DNA of 64,000 nucleotides, from assembly GCA_047975195.1 (NCBI GenBank), contig JBKEDB010000001.1:144931-208930 (forward strand), written 5' to 3'. Position 1 is the stretch's first letter. Each line of letters starts with the position of its first letter. Shown in pieces: positions 7,989-17,682 of the stretch. The notes under the pieces were generated by a model, which ran no database searches, was not told the DNA's origin, and saw only the letters and a list, made by a program, of their open reading frames with translations. Origin of the DNA: Cumulibacter sp047975195. Lineage in GTDB: Bacteria > Actinomycetota > Actinomycetes > Mycobacteriales > Antricoccaceae. Made by a program: the position numbers and the translations under genes.

Positions 7989-8708
7989 TCAGCGTCGCTC
8001 AGCCAAGGTGATCTCCAGACCGCCAGCGAGATCCGCGCACAGGTTGTAGATGTACGCACCAATCGTCGCCAACGCGGTAAACAGCACGATATTGATGGCG
8101 CCAATCAGGGCCGCGCCACCAAAGACAATCTTCGGCGTCACGATATTCGTCGCATCGCCGCCGAGCTCAGCAAACATCTCGTCCACCGATTCGAATACGC
8201 CCATCGTCGACAGCACGCCGTACAGGATTGCGACGGCAATCATCCAGACGAAGAAGAACGCCACTGCCAGCACCAACGACAACTTCAGCGTCGACCACGG
8301 ATCGATATGTCGAATCTGCAACTTCGCCCGGCGAGGACCAGCGGCCGCGCGGCGCGCCTTCTTCGAACTCGGTGCTGCGGTCGCCGTCCCGGACGGCGCC
8401 GAGCCCAAACCCACGGAGGTCGCCGGACCAGGACCATGATCGGCATCGAGCGCGGGGGACGCGCTACCAGCCGCCGTGCCCGGATAGAGCGAACCCGAGG
8501 TTCCGGTGAGGTTCTTGGTGAACGATGACTTGTACTTCGATCCCGTGCTCGTCACCGACTCCGAAACCGAGTTCCCAGCCGCGGCCGCAGCCGGCGCCAT
8601 CTCGGTCGCCGCATCTCCGCCCGACTCGACCGCCGACCCCGTGGTACCGGAGTTGCCGACGGGAGCCGACAACCAGTCGTCGCTGGCGGTGTCCTTGGCT
8701 TTGGTCAT
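7989..8708 (-). CDS. DUF3566 transmembrane protein
   Basis: The 239-residue protein has a long polar N-terminus (about 130 residues rich in Ala/Gly/Ser/Thr), a basic stretch RRAKLQIRHIDPWS, and two membrane helices (LSLVLAVAFFFVWMIAVAIL and GAALIGAINIVLFTALATIG). This is the DUF3566 pattern found after gyrA in nearly all mycobacteria and relatives (Rv0007 type). Its ATG at 8708 directly abuts the gyrA stop, so it is translated from the same message. Function unknown; a membrane role in growth or division has been proposed for this neighbourhood. Confidence 0.9.
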   Translation of the reverse strand: MTKAKDTASDDWLSAPVGNSGTTGSAVESGGDAATEMAPAAAAAGNSVSESVTSTGSKYKSSFTKNLTGTSGSLYPGTAAGSASPALDADHGPGPATSVGLGSAPSGTATAAPSSKKARRAAAGPRRAKLQIRHIDPWSTLKLSLVLAVAFFFVWMIAVAILYGVLSTMGVFESVDEMFAELGGDATNIVTPKIVFGGAALIGAINIVLFTALATIGAYIYNLCADLAGGLEITLAERR

Positions 8709-11192
8709 CTACTTCTTCGGCTCCTCGATGTCGGCGTCCTCTTCAGTCGTACGCGCGATAGCAACGATAGTGACGTCCGCGGGCAAATTCATCAACTTGA
8801 CCCCCATGGTCGCACGGTTGTTATTGTGCCGAACACCCTTGACTGGAGTCCTGATCACACCGCCGCTAGAAGTGATCGCGTACAACTCGTCCTCCAGATC
8901 GACCGCGAGCGCCCCGACCAGGTTGCCCTTACGCGACTTGGGATCGGCCGTCAGGACGCCCTTCCCACCTCGACCTTGCACCGGATAGTGTTCGATCCCC
9001 GTTCGTTTTGCGTATCCATGCTCCGTGGCGACGAGCACATCCAGCCCATCGCGTACGACGATCATCGAGAGTAGTTCGTCCTCCTCGCCAAACCTCATGC
9101 CGATCACACCGGACGTCGCGCGCCCCATCGGTCGCAACGAATCGTCGTCCGCGGTGAAGCAGATCGACTGCGCCTTCTTCGACACCAACAGCAGTTGGTC
9201 GTCAGCGTTGATGAGAGCTGCGCCGACCAACTCGTCGTCGTCGCGCAGGTTGATCGCGATCAGACCACCGCTTCGCGGCGAATCGAAGTCGGTCAGTTTC
9301 GACTTCTTGACTAGGCCGTTCTTCGTCGCCAGCACCAGGTACGGGGCCGCGTCGTAGTCCTTGATTCGGATGACCTGGGCGATCTCCTCGTCCGGTTGGA
9401 AGGCGAGGATGTTGGCGACGTGCTGACCCTTCGCGTTCCGCGTCGCTTCTGGCAACTCGTAGGTCTTAGCGCGGTACACGCGGCCCTTGTTCGTGAAGAA
9501 CAGAATCCAGTCGTGCGTGTTGCCGACCCAGAAGTGTTGGACGACGTCTTCCTGGCGCAGCGACGCGCCCTGCACACCCTTGCCGCCACGTCGCTGTGAG
9601 CGATACAAATCACTCTTCGTGCGCTTGGCGTAACCAGTGCGGGTAACGGTGACGACAACCTCTTCATTCGCGATGAGATCTTCCATCGATACCTCACCGT
9701 CGTACGCCACGATCTGGGTACGCCGATCGTCGCCATACTTCTCGGCGATCTCGCTGAGTTCGTCGATGATGATCTGGCGCTGTTTCTCTTCGCTCTCCAG
9801 AATCGACTTCAACTCGGCGATGATTTTCTCGATCTCGGCCAACTCGTCGATGATCTTCTGCCGCTCGAGCGCGGCCAGCCGCCGAAGTTGCATCTCCAGG
9901 ATCGCGTTGGCCTGGATCTCGTCAACGTCGAGCAACTCCATCAATCCAGTGCGTGCCTCATCCACGGTGGGGCTGCGGCGGATCAACGCGATGACCTCGT
10001 CGAGCATGTCGAGGGCCTTCACCAGTCCGCGAAGGATATGGGCGCGTTCCTCGGCCTTCATCAACCGATACCGCGTGCGGCGCTGAATAACTTCGATCTG
10101 GTGCTGGACGTAGTACGAGATCAACTGGTCCAGGCGCAACGTACGCGGTACGCCGTCGACGATCGCCAGCATGTTCACGCCGAAGGTCGTCTGCAGTTGA
10201 GTGTGCTTGAACAGGTTGTTCAGCACTACCTTGGCGACCGCGTCACGCTTGAGTTTGATGACGATCCGCATCCCGATGCGGTCGGAGGTCTCGTCGCTGA
10301 TGTCGGAGATGCCCTGAAGTTTGCCGTCGCGCACCTGGGTGGCGATCGATTCGTTCAGATTGTCCGGGTTCACCTGGTACGGCAATTCGGTCACGATGAG
10401 TTCCGTGGCGCCTTTGCTGCCTTCCTCAACCGTCACCACCGCGCGCATCCGCACCGAACCCCGACCTGTGCGGTACGCGTCCTCAATCCCCTGCCGACCG
10501 GCGATGAGCCCGGCCGTCGGGAAGTCCGGGCCCGGGATGCGTTTCATCGCCTCCTCAAGCAGTTCCTCCTCACTGGCGTCCGGATGCTGCAGGTACCAGA
10601 CAATCGCGTCAGTGACCTCACGCAAGTTGTGGGTCGGCATGTTCGTCGCCATACCCACAGCGATTCCGGCCGATCCGTTGACTAGCAGATTCGGGAACCG
10701 CGACGGCAACACCGTGGGTTCCTTGACCTTGCCGTCATAGTTCGGCATGAAGTCGACGGTGTCCTCGTCGATCCCCGCGACCATTTCCATCGCGAGACGC
10801 GACATCCGTGCTTCGGTGTATCGCATCGCGGCCGCTGGGTCATTACCGCGTGAGCCGAAGTTGCCCTGCCCATCGACTAGCGGCGAACGCAATGACCACG
10901 GTTGCGCCAGACGTACGAGCGCATCGTAAATCGCCGAGTCACCGTGCGGATGGAAGTTACCCATCACGTCGCCAACGATGCGCGAACACTTTACATATGG
11001 TCGATCTGGGCGATAACCGCCGTCGTACATGCCGTAGATGACACGACGATGCACCGGCTTGAGTCCATCGCGGACGTCGGGCAACGCACGAGAGACGATG
11101 ACCGACATCGCGTAGTCGATGAACGAGCGCTGCATCTCGTCCTGAATGTCGACGATATCGACGCGCGAGCCGTCTGACGTTGGTGTAGTCAC
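8709..11192 (-). CDS. gyrA: DNA gyrase subunit A
   Basis: The 827-residue subunit is of normal length. The breakage-reunion domain has the catalytic Tyr125 in AAMRYTEARM. The quinolone-resistance region reads HPHGDSAIYDALVRLAQ (around residues 81-97), with Ser86 and Asp90 at the positions that are Ser83 and Asp87 in E. coli, the quinolone-sensitive residues. The C-terminal beta-pinwheel contains the GyrA box QRRGGKG, needed for DNA wrapping and negative supercoiling. The start is a GTG at 11192 with CCGGAGA upstream. With GyrB it forms the A2B2 enzyme that introduces negative supercoils ahead of replication forks. It is 221 bases downstream of gyrB; that gap holds nothing I recognise. Confidence 0.99.
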   Translation of the reverse strand: MTTPTSDGSRVDIVDIQDEMQRSFIDYAMSVIVSRALPDVRDGLKPVHRRVIYGMYDGGYRPDRPYVKCSRIVGDVMGNFHPHGDSAIYDALVRLAQPWSLRSPLVDGQGNFGSRGNDPAAAMRYTEARMSRLAMEMVAGIDEDTVDFMPNYDGKVKEPTVLPSRFPNLLVNGSAGIAVGMATNMPTHNLREVTDAIVWYLQHPDASEEELLEEAMKRIPGPDFPTAGLIAGRQGIEDAYRTGRGSVRMRAVVTVEEGSKGATELIVTELPYQVNPDNLNESIATQVRDGKLQGISDISDETSDRIGMRIVIKLKRDAVAKVVLNNLFKHTQLQTTFGVNMLAIVDGVPRTLRLDQLISYYVQHQIEVIQRRTRYRLMKAEERAHILRGLVKALDMLDEVIALIRRSPTVDEARTGLMELLDVDEIQANAILEMQLRRLAALERQKIIDELAEIEKIIAELKSILESEEKQRQIIIDELSEIAEKYGDDRRTQIVAYDGEVSMEDLIANEEVVVTVTRTGYAKRTKSDLYRSQRRGGKGVQGASLRQEDVVQHFWVGNTHDWILFFTNKGRVYRAKTYELPEATRNAKGQHVANILAFQPDEEIAQVIRIKDYDAAPYLVLATKNGLVKKSKLTDFDSPRSGGLIAINLRDDDELVGAALINADDQLLLVSKKAQSICFTADDDSLRPMGRATSGVIGMRFGEEDELLSMIVVRDGLDVLVATEHGYAKRTGIEHYPVQGRGGKGVLTADPKSRKGNLVGALAVDLEDELYAITSSGGVIRTPVKGVRHNNNRATMGVKLMNLPADVTIVAIARTTEEDADIEEPKK

Positions 11193-11413
11193 GAGTTATA
11201 TCTCCGGAGTCATGTTCTTACTTGAGTCAGTTTGTCAACGTGCGGAACGTCGTCGCGACCGCGAGGTCCTCACCCGCGACTTAGCCCGTCCCATGCGGAT
11301 CGCGGCCGGGACAAACTCGGCCTGCCCTGCCAGCGCGGGCCACTTCGTCGCGGTGCCGCTTCCTCGACGGCCGCTGCCGGGTCTTGTGTGGCCGCTCACG
11401 CTTCCGCATTTCC

Positions 11414-13348
11414 CTATATATCTAGGAAACGCACGTCTCGAGCGTTTCGGTTGATGAAGTTGCGGCGGCTTTCCACGTCCTCACCCATCAACACGCTGAA
11501 CAAGTCGTCCGCGGTAGCAGCATCCTCCAGCGACACCTGCAACAACAGCCGCGTCTCCGGGTTCATCGTGGTCTCCCACAATTCCTTCGCATTCATCTCG
11601 CCCAGACCCTTGTAACGCTGAATGTCACCGTCCTTCAGCGCGCGGCGACCCTCCTCGGATCCCTTCTGCATCAGGGCATCGCGCTCGCGATCGGAGTACG
11701 CGTACTCTTCACCCACCTTGCCGCCCCACTTCAACTTGTACAGCGGGGGCTGCGCCAGGTAGACGTGCCCGGCCTCGACCAGCGGACGCATGAACCGGAA
11801 AATCAGCGTCAACAGCAAAGTACGAATATGTTGTCCATCGACATCGGCGTCCGCCATCAGCACGATCTTGTGATAGCGCAGTTTGGAGATGTCAAAGTCG
11901 TCGTGGATCCCGGTACCCAGCGCGGTGATCAACGACTGGACCTCGTTGTTCTTGAGCACCCGATCGATGCGCGCCTTCTCGACGTTGATGATCTTGCCGC
12001 GGATCGGCAGAATCGCTTGGATCAAGGAGTCGCGACCCGACCGCGCTGAACCACCGGCGGAGTCACCCTCAACTATGAATAGTTCCGATTTGGTCGGATC
12101 GTTGCTGCGGCAGTCCATCAACTTTCCCGGCATTCCGCTGGAGTTCATCGCGGACTTGCGACGAGCAAGTTTGCGGGCCTCCTGCGCTGCCCGTCGGGCA
12201 CGTGCAGCATCCGCCGATTTGCCGATGATCGTCTTGGCTTCCTGCGGATTGCGCTCGAACCAGTCCGTCAACCAGTCATTGCACACCCGCTGCACGAACG
12301 TCTTGGCTTCAGCGTTGCCCAGTTTCGCTTTGGTCTGGCCCTCGAACTGCGGTTCGGTGAGTTTCACCGACACCACCGCCGACAGGCCCTCGCGAATGTC
12401 CTCGCCGGACAGTCGGTTGTCTTTCTCCTTCAGCAGCTTCTTATCCAGTGCGTACCGATTGACTACCGTGGTCAGCGCCGCCCGGAATCCTTCCTCGTGC
12501 GTGCCACCCTCCGCCGTGTTGATCATGTTTGCGAAGGTACGAACGGATTCGCCGTACGACTCATTCCACTGCATTGCCACCTCGGCGGCGATGCCCTTCT
12601 CCTCGGCCTCGAAGTGCACGATCGTCTTGTGAATCGGCTGCTTCGATGAGTTGATATGGGCAACGAAGTCCCGCAGGCCGCCCGGGTAGTGGTAAACCTG
12701 CTCTTCGGGCGTTTCATGTCGCTCATCGCGAACAGTGATCGACAGGCCCTTGTTCAGGAAGGCGGTCTCCTGCATACGGCGGGTGATCGTCTCCAGCGAA
12801 TAGTGCAGTGAATCAAAGATCTCACCGTCCGCCCAGTACGTGATCGTCGTACCGGTCTCTTTGGTGGCGGCGCCCTTCTTCAACGGGGCAGACGGCTTGG
12901 CACTCACGAACGTCTGGGTCCACACGTATCCGTCGCGTTTGATCTCGACGTCGAGCGAGGTCGACAGCGCGTTGACCACGGATGCACCCACACCGTGCAG
13001 ACCGCCGGAGACGGCGTAGGTCTCACCGTCGAATTTGCCACCCGCGTGCAGTTCAGTCAGCACCATCTCGACCCCGGACTTCGACTGGCCCTTAGCAGTA
13101 CCGACCGGGATACCGCGGCCATCGTCCATCACGCGAATACCACCGTCCGGCAGCAAAGTGACGTGAATCGAGTTGCAGAATCCTGCGAGATGCTCATCGA
13201 CCGAGTTGTCTACGATCTCCCAAATGAGGTGGTGCAGACCGCGCTCATTCGTCGAACCGATGTACATACCGGGGCGCTTGCGAACCGCCTCGAGTCCCTC
13301 AAGTTTCTTGATGGACGATGCATCGTAGTTCTTCTTCGCTTCAGCCAC
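11414..13348 (-). CDS. gyrB: DNA gyrase subunit B
   Basis: The 644-residue protein has the GHKL ATPase signatures EIVDNSVDEHLAG and DDGRGIPVG, the LHGVGASVVNALS lid motif, the transducer domain, and a TOPRIM domain with EGDSAGGSA and the metal-binding DADVDGQHIRTLLLT. The C-terminal segment contains QRYKGLGEMNAKELWETTM. It lacks the long insert of enterobacterial GyrB, as usual in actinobacteria. It hydrolyses ATP to drive strand passage by GyrA. The start is GTG at 13348 with GAAAGG upstream. Confidence 0.99.
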   Translation of the reverse strand: MAEAKKNYDASSIKKLEGLEAVRKRPGMYIGSTNERGLHHLIWEIVDNSVDEHLAGFCNSIHVTLLPDGGIRVMDDGRGIPVGTAKGQSKSGVEMVLTELHAGGKFDGETYAVSGGLHGVGASVVNALSTSLDVEIKRDGYVWTQTFVSAKPSAPLKKGAATKETGTTITYWADGEIFDSLHYSLETITRRMQETAFLNKGLSITVRDERHETPEEQVYHYPGGLRDFVAHINSSKQPIHKTIVHFEAEEKGIAAEVAMQWNESYGESVRTFANMINTAEGGTHEEGFRAALTTVVNRYALDKKLLKEKDNRLSGEDIREGLSAVVSVKLTEPQFEGQTKAKLGNAEAKTFVQRVCNDWLTDWFERNPQEAKTIIGKSADAARARRAAQEARKLARRKSAMNSSGMPGKLMDCRSNDPTKSELFIVEGDSAGGSARSGRDSLIQAILPIRGKIINVEKARIDRVLKNNEVQSLITALGTGIHDDFDISKLRYHKIVLMADADVDGQHIRTLLLTLIFRFMRPLVEAGHVYLAQPPLYKLKWGGKVGEEYAYSDRERDALMQKGSEEGRRALKDGDIQRYKGLGEMNAKELWETTMNPETRLLLQVSLEDAATADDLFSVLMGEDVESRRNFINRNARDVRFLDI

Positions 13349-13650
13349 GCTGGGGTGCGCCTTTCGTCTCGCGTCGGCCGCGACGAGCGACCGGTCCGAC
13401 TAACACCGCTCTGCGCATCTCGGCGCGGCGGGTCAGGTAGGGCGAAGCACTGAACGTCGCTCAGTGAGGCTCTCAGGCCAAAGTTAAGCCCGCGGACCTA
13501 CTTATTCTATGCCTATTGAGTCTGCAGCCGTGGGATATGCCCCGGTTTTCCACGGTTTGACGCCACAAAATGCCGTAGAACGGCCCGTGACGTCCGCGAT
13601 CAGTTGACCGGCACTCGGGTGCGGCCGCGAACGCTGCCGTTAGCGATCGC
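13349..13650. other. gyrB upstream region
   Basis: No gene is supported in these 302 bases. A -10-like TAGAAT on the minus strand (complement of 13504-13509) lies about 155 bases before the gyrB GTG and is a candidate gyrB promoter; no good -35 is seen. Confidence 0.4.
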
Positions 13651-14367
13651 TCACCGCTCGAACAGACTGGTCGGGATACCTCCGGCGATCGCGGTCAACA
13701 ACGTCAGGTGGGCACCCAGTGCCTCGCCGTGATGAGGATCAACCCGCGAAATACACACGAACTGGCCAGCAGTCCAGATCTCGTCAACCGGCGGCGAATC
13801 GATCAGCATCTGCATCGCCCTCGGGTTCAACAGCGCGTACACCGACTGCGGGTCGTCACTAAACGTCGCGAAGCGGTCATTGAATTGCCCCGACTCGAGG
13901 TGGACCTCGGGTGTAACGGAGGTGATCGATGCCCGCCACGACTCCGGATACACATGCACGTAAGGCACAAGCCCTGATAACTGCATAAACGTCAACGCGT
14001 ACGGCCGCATCTGTGCGCCGCGGGTCATCGCCCGCACGGTGGTCGCCCAAAACACCCAGTAGCCGGCTTGCCCCTGCACGATGGGTGGAATCGGCGTGTA
14101 TCGGCCCGGCGCAAACGGGCCACCGGACAGGTCGAGCGCGCTGCCGTCGTCGTACGCCGGCATGGTCTGCAACAGTTCCCAGTTGTTCGATCGCGCCATC
14201 TCACTCAGCGAAGTCGTCGCGTGGCGGTCCTGCCGATAGCGCGCAACGTTGCTTTGGTCAACGTCATACCGGGAGCCCCAGTTGCCACCGCGACGTCCGC
14301 GACCGTACCGCGGTCCGCGACCCATGCTGAAACCTGGGCCGCCGAACGATGATCCGCCGAACACCAT
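13651..14367 (-). CDS. Conserved protein of unknown function, paralogue of its neighbour
   Basis: The 238-residue protein begins with a Gly/Arg-rich leader (FGGSSFGGPG...GRGRRGG). Its C-terminal half shares a layout with the next gene upstream: E-x-x-x-F-x-x-RF, then a Leu/Asn region, ML, then EIWT(A/I)x(G/Q)xxVxxS. The pattern (QFNDRFATFSDDPQSVYALL, then MQMLIDS) resembles DUF3137-type domains, but I am not certain of the family. There is no signal peptide. I chose the ATG at 14367 because it overlaps the preceding stop as TGATG. Two such paralogues between dciA and gyrB is not a standard arrangement. Confidence 0.7.
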   Translation of the reverse strand: MVFGGSSFGGPGFSMGRGPRYGRGRRGGNWGSRYDVDQSNVARYRQDRHATTSLSEMARSNNWELLQTMPAYDDGSALDLSGGPFAPGRYTPIPPIVQGQAGYWVFWATTVRAMTRGAQMRPYALTFMQLSGLVPYVHVYPESWRASITSVTPEVHLESGQFNDRFATFSDDPQSVYALLNPRAMQMLIDSPPVDEIWTAGQFVCISRVDPHHGEALGAHLTLLTAIAGGIPTSLFER

Positions 14368-15149
14368 CACGCGCCCCGAATTGCTCGCAACATCGCGCCG
14401 CATATCTCTAGATGTCGGGCAAGCAGTTCCTCATCGTGCGCGCGAGACGTGCTGACAACCACATGTCCCTCGATCGTCCAGATCTCTTCGCGATCGTCAC
14501 CCGCACTCAACACCGAACGAACCTCGTCCGTCATCAACATCGTGAATGCCGCTAACTCGTCGTCACCATTGGCGGCAAGTAGTTTGAACCGCGCATCGAA
14601 GATCGGGTCGACTGTCGGGAACACCTGCATGCCGCGCGACGGCCCGGTCATGTACCGCGCTGGCAACACGCGCAGCGGCGGCAATTCGATCATCGTCGGT
14701 ACTGCGGTGAAGCAATGGCCCACGGTTCGCCCGAGCCGGGAATCATCCAGAGCATCGAAGGCGACGAACTGCCATTGGCTTGCCAGTCCAAGATCGGTTC
14801 CGCCGGAACCGGCGAACGGATCGAACTGGCCCCGCACCACATTCCCGGCGACGTAACCGGCAACGCGAAATGGCGCCGAGCTCAGCAGCGCCGAGGCCTG
14901 CTCGTCCGAAGCCGTCAACTGCCAGCCGAACTCGCTCGCGGCGTCGGCGAGCCGCCCGTTCGGGGCTTCAGCCAATGAGTGGTACGGCGCACCCGAGGCA
15001 ACCCAACGGGCAGTTTGATTGGAGAAGATCCGCTCTCGCCACGATCTCTTGCGCCCCGGATTGGCGCCGGCGCGCGTCGAATCCCCGTAGTCATCGCCAT
15101 ACCGGTCTTCGCCGTACCTGTCGTCACCGTACGAGTCGCGATCAGCCAT
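14367..15149 (-). CDS. Conserved protein of unknown function, paralogue of its neighbour
   Basis: The 260-residue protein begins with a low-complexity leader of repeated YG(D/E)DRYG units, followed by RKRSWRERIFSNQTARWV. The rest parallels the downstream gene: a W-x-L segment (EFGWQLTASDEQ), a barrel-like middle, then IFDARFKLLAANGDDELAAF, MLMTDEVRSVL, and EEIWTIEGHVVVSTSR. Both may derive from a duplication of one DUF3137-like domain. No membrane helix or catalytic motif is visible. It overlaps the end of dciA by 8 bases and the next gene by 1-3 bases, so dciA and the pair are co-translated. Confidence 0.7.
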   Translation of the reverse strand: MADRDSYGDDRYGEDRYGDDYGDSTRAGANPGRKRSWRERIFSNQTARWVASGAPYHSLAEAPNGRLADAASEFGWQLTASDEQASALLSSAPFRVAGYVAGNVVRGQFDPFAGSGGTDLGLASQWQFVAFDALDDSRLGRTVGHCFTAVPTMIELPPLRVLPARYMTGPSRGMQVFPTVDPIFDARFKLLAANGDDELAAFTMLMTDEVRSVLSAGDDREEIWTIEGHVVVSTSRAHDEELLARHLEICGAMLRAIRGA

Positions 15150-15666
15150 ATGTATCCCTTGGTCCGCGGCCCTTCACCGAACGCCGCCCATGCTTCCAAC
15201 TCGGCGCCGCCGGGCCCTTGATGACGATTCGACGTACGACTCCGGGACCGACCAACTCCTCGATCCGCGTCAGCAGGACTCGGTTCATCGAGCGCAGTTG
15301 CGTCGCCCACGCCGTCGATTCGGTGCGCACCTCAAGTTCGCCGTTGACTAATGAGGTGGCCTGGGCTTTCGACGCCAACTGCGCACCGACAATGGTGAAC
15401 CATTGCGACAGCACTCGGCCCCGTTGTAGGTCACTGGCCCAGCCCTGGGTCCGCGCCAACTCCCCGAAAATCGTGCCCACCGGCCGGGGGTCACGCACCG
15501 AGGGACCCGCTCCCGACCACCGACGGCGGCGCCGCGGCTGATCAGTCTGGTGCGACTTCTGCGTCGTACGCCGCAGCCTGGATGGATCCACGGTGCTGCC
15601 GGCGAGGTCGGCGAGATTCGCGAACGCCGCCGCAGCGGGATCACGCTTCTGCTCGTCGTCGGCCAT
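15142..15666 (-). CDS. dciA: DciA (DUF721) replicative helicase loader/operator
   Basis: The 174-residue protein has a disordered basic N-terminus (about 55 residues) and a DUF721 domain: VGTIFGELARTQGWASDL, then VLSQWFTIVGAQLASKAQATSLVNGELEVRTESTAWATQL. DciA is the ancestral partner of DnaB helicase in bacteria that lack DnaC/DnaI, and in actinobacteria it sits between recF and gyrB. Here it is 153 bases after recF and overlaps the following unknown gene. Confidence 0.92.
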   Translation of the reverse strand: MADDEQKRDPAAAAFANLADLAGSTVDPSRLRRTTQKSHQTDQPRRRRRWSGAGPSVRDPRPVGTIFGELARTQGWASDLQRGRVLSQWFTIVGAQLASKAQATSLVNGELEVRTESTAWATQLRSMNRVLLTRIEELVGPGVVRRIVIKGPAAPSWKHGRRSVKGRGPRDTYG

Positions 15667-15819
15667 GACCCAAGCCTAGGTCAATTGGGCTCAGGTGCGG
15701 CCTGGCATTCTGGCGACCGCCGGCGAACTGGCGGCCCGGTCGGTGCTGAGGGCTAGGGGTCGGCGGCACGGAGGACGACAGATTCTTAGCCAGCGGCAAC
15801 GCGCCGCTCGTCCGGCAGA

Positions 15820-16959
15820 TCAGGATTCAGCTACCGTGCCGGCGACGACTTCGAAGGTGCGCGCTGACAGCTCGCGCGGAATGTCCTCGTGCACGGCAGC
15901 AGTGATGATCGTCTGCTCGGCCCGCTGCGCCAATTCGGCCAGATGTGCGCGCCGCTTGGAATCCAGCTCCGCGAATACGTCATCCAGCAGCAGGATCGGT
16001 TCGGCGCCTTCCTCTCGCAGCAACTCGTACGCCGCGAGGCGCAACGCTAGGGCGATCGACCACGATTGCCCATGGCTGGCGTACCCCTTCGCCGGAAACT
16101 CATCGAGTTCGAGGACCAACTCGTCGCGCTGCGGGCCCACCAGGGTCAACGCGCGATCGATCTCCCGCTCGCGCACTTGCGCCAGTCGCCCGGCCATCAT
16201 CGAGGCGATCTCGTCGTACGAGGGCGCTGCGCTCAGCACATTCTCCGACTCGTCCGCGGCCGAGGTCCGGTAGTGCATCCCGACCGTGTCCACCGCTCCG
16301 GACACTCCGGCGTACGCCGCGACGAAATGCGGCAGCAACGCATCGATCAACTCCAACCGGCCTTGTAACAAGGCGCTGCCATGCTCCACGAGATGCGCAT
16401 CCCAGACCTCAAGGGTGCGCAGATCGCCGTCCCGGCCGGCGCGGCGAGCCATTCCTGCGGTCTTCAGCAGCGCGTTTCGCTGTTTGAGCACCCGGTCGAA
16501 GTCGGCCTTTACCGCGGCGTACCGCGGATAACGCAAGATCAGCAGGTCATCTAGGAAACGGCGGCGATCACCCGGGTCGCCTTTCACGAGCGCCAGATCT
16601 TCGGGCGCGAACAGGACCGAACGCACTAGTCCGATCAGTTCTCGATTACGTTTCACCGGCGATCGATTCAGTCGGGCACGGTTGGCCCGACCGTTCGTGA
16701 TCTCCAATTCGATGGTGAGCGAGCGATCGTCGTTCGCGCACATCGCGCGAACGACAGCCCGTTCGGCCGTACGCCGGATCAACGGGACGTCGCTGGAGAC
16801 CCGATGAGATGACAACGTGCCCAGGTAACCAATCGCCTCGAGGAGATTGGTCTTGCCTTGTCCGTTTGCGCCGACCAGCAGGTTAGGACCGGGCGCAAAC
16901 TCCAACTCAGCTTCGACATAGTTGCGAAAGTCGATCACCTGGAGACGATCGATCCGCAT
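15820..16959 (-). CDS. recF: DNA repair/recombination protein RecF
   Basis: From the ATG at 16959 (MRIDRLQVIDFRNY) the protein has 379 residues. An earlier in-frame start would add 23 residues that do not align with RecF, and a GAGGTGC ribosome site precedes the chosen ATG. Walker A is VGANGQGKTN, the ABC signature region is SHGQSWSIALALRLAAYELL, and Walker B is ILLLDDVFAELD. RecF is a Rad50-like ATPase that loads RecA at single-strand gaps with RecO and RecR. It lies in the classic dnaN-(gnd)-recF order. Confidence 0.97.
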   Translation of the reverse strand: MRIDRLQVIDFRNYVEAELEFAPGPNLLVGANGQGKTNLLEAIGYLGTLSSHRVSSDVPLIRRTAERAVVRAMCANDDRSLTIELEITNGRANRARLNRSPVKRNRELIGLVRSVLFAPEDLALVKGDPGDRRRFLDDLLILRYPRYAAVKADFDRVLKQRNALLKTAGMARRAGRDGDLRTLEVWDAHLVEHGSALLQGRLELIDALLPHFVAAYAGVSGAVDTVGMHYRTSAADESENVLSAAPSYDEIASMMAGRLAQVREREIDRALTLVGPQRDELVLELDEFPAKGYASHGQSWSIALALRLAAYELLREEGAEPILLLDDVFAELDSKRRAHLAELAQRAEQTIITAAVHEDIPRELSARTFEVVAGTVAES

Positions 16960-17037
16960 CGCCTGAAGCACCTCGCCAACTCGTCTCGGGTGCCACGAGC
17001 CTAACGAGAACGCCAGATCTCGACTCACACACCCGGG

Positions 17038-17523
17038 TCAGTCGAGTAATTGCTGCAGATACGCGACGCGAACGGCGTCCACCCCTTCGGACCAACTACG
17101 CAGCGATCCGCCGCCTAGATGATCGGACAACACATGCAAGAAGGCGTCCCAACTGGCTGCACACCGCGGTCCGTCCGCCCTGGTCAACCGCTCGTGGGTC
17201 AACTCGAGTCGAGACCCCGTGTTGTCGGGAATGATGTGCACTCGTACCAACGTGGGCTGCGGCATCGCCCATTCGAACGAGAACATCCGCTGCTCACCGC
17301 AGGCGATCACACGGCATCGTTCCGGATCGCGCCCCTCGATCGTGATGGTGAAAGTACCGTGCTCGCGCAGGTCACCTTCGACGGTCGCGAACCACTCGCC
17401 GAGCCGTTCTGGATGGGTCGCGGCGTTCCATAATGCGTCCGCGCCAGCGGTAAAGTACCGATCAAAATGCACGGTCGCTGTACCGTCCGGCGCCTTGCGC
17501 AGCACGCCAAGCAGTTCGTTCAT
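17038..17523 (-). CDS. SRPBCC/AHSA1 domain protein
   Basis: The 161-residue product starts at an ATG at 17523, preceded by GGGGAGGGA; longer in-frame starts at up to 17661 add unrelated sequence. The AHSA1 (START-like) fold is visible in the opening strand VHFDRYFTAGADALWNAATH, PERLGEWFA, FTITIEGRDP, and the final helix RCAASWDAFLHVLSDHLGGG. Members bind hydrophobic ligands or act as Hsp90 ATPase activator homologues; the ligand cannot be told. Its place between gnd and recF is unusual. Confidence 0.85.
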   Translation of the reverse strand: MNELLGVLRKAPDGTATVHFDRYFTAGADALWNAATHPERLGEWFATVEGDLREHGTFTITIEGRDPERCRVIACGEQRMFSFEWAMPQPTLVRVHIIPDNTGSRLELTHERLTRADGPRCAASWDAFLHVLSDHLGGGSLRSWSEGVDAVRVAYLQQLLD

Positions 17524-17682
17524 TCCCTCCCCGCTTTCCGCTCGCCAGTTCTGGCGAACTGTCAGCGGCACGTCGGGGTCCTCGCTATAACGACAACCGG
17601 GCCCAGGCGCGCCAGTTGATGTCGCACCATCAACAGTAATCCCGAATGCAGCGCGCGTCACACTTTCGAGATCGGGCTGAAA

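Noticed and set aside
9888..10685. 265-codon open frame on the plus strand across gyrA
   Set aside because: It is antisense to a complete, strongly conserved gyrA, has no domain and follows from high-GC codon bias.
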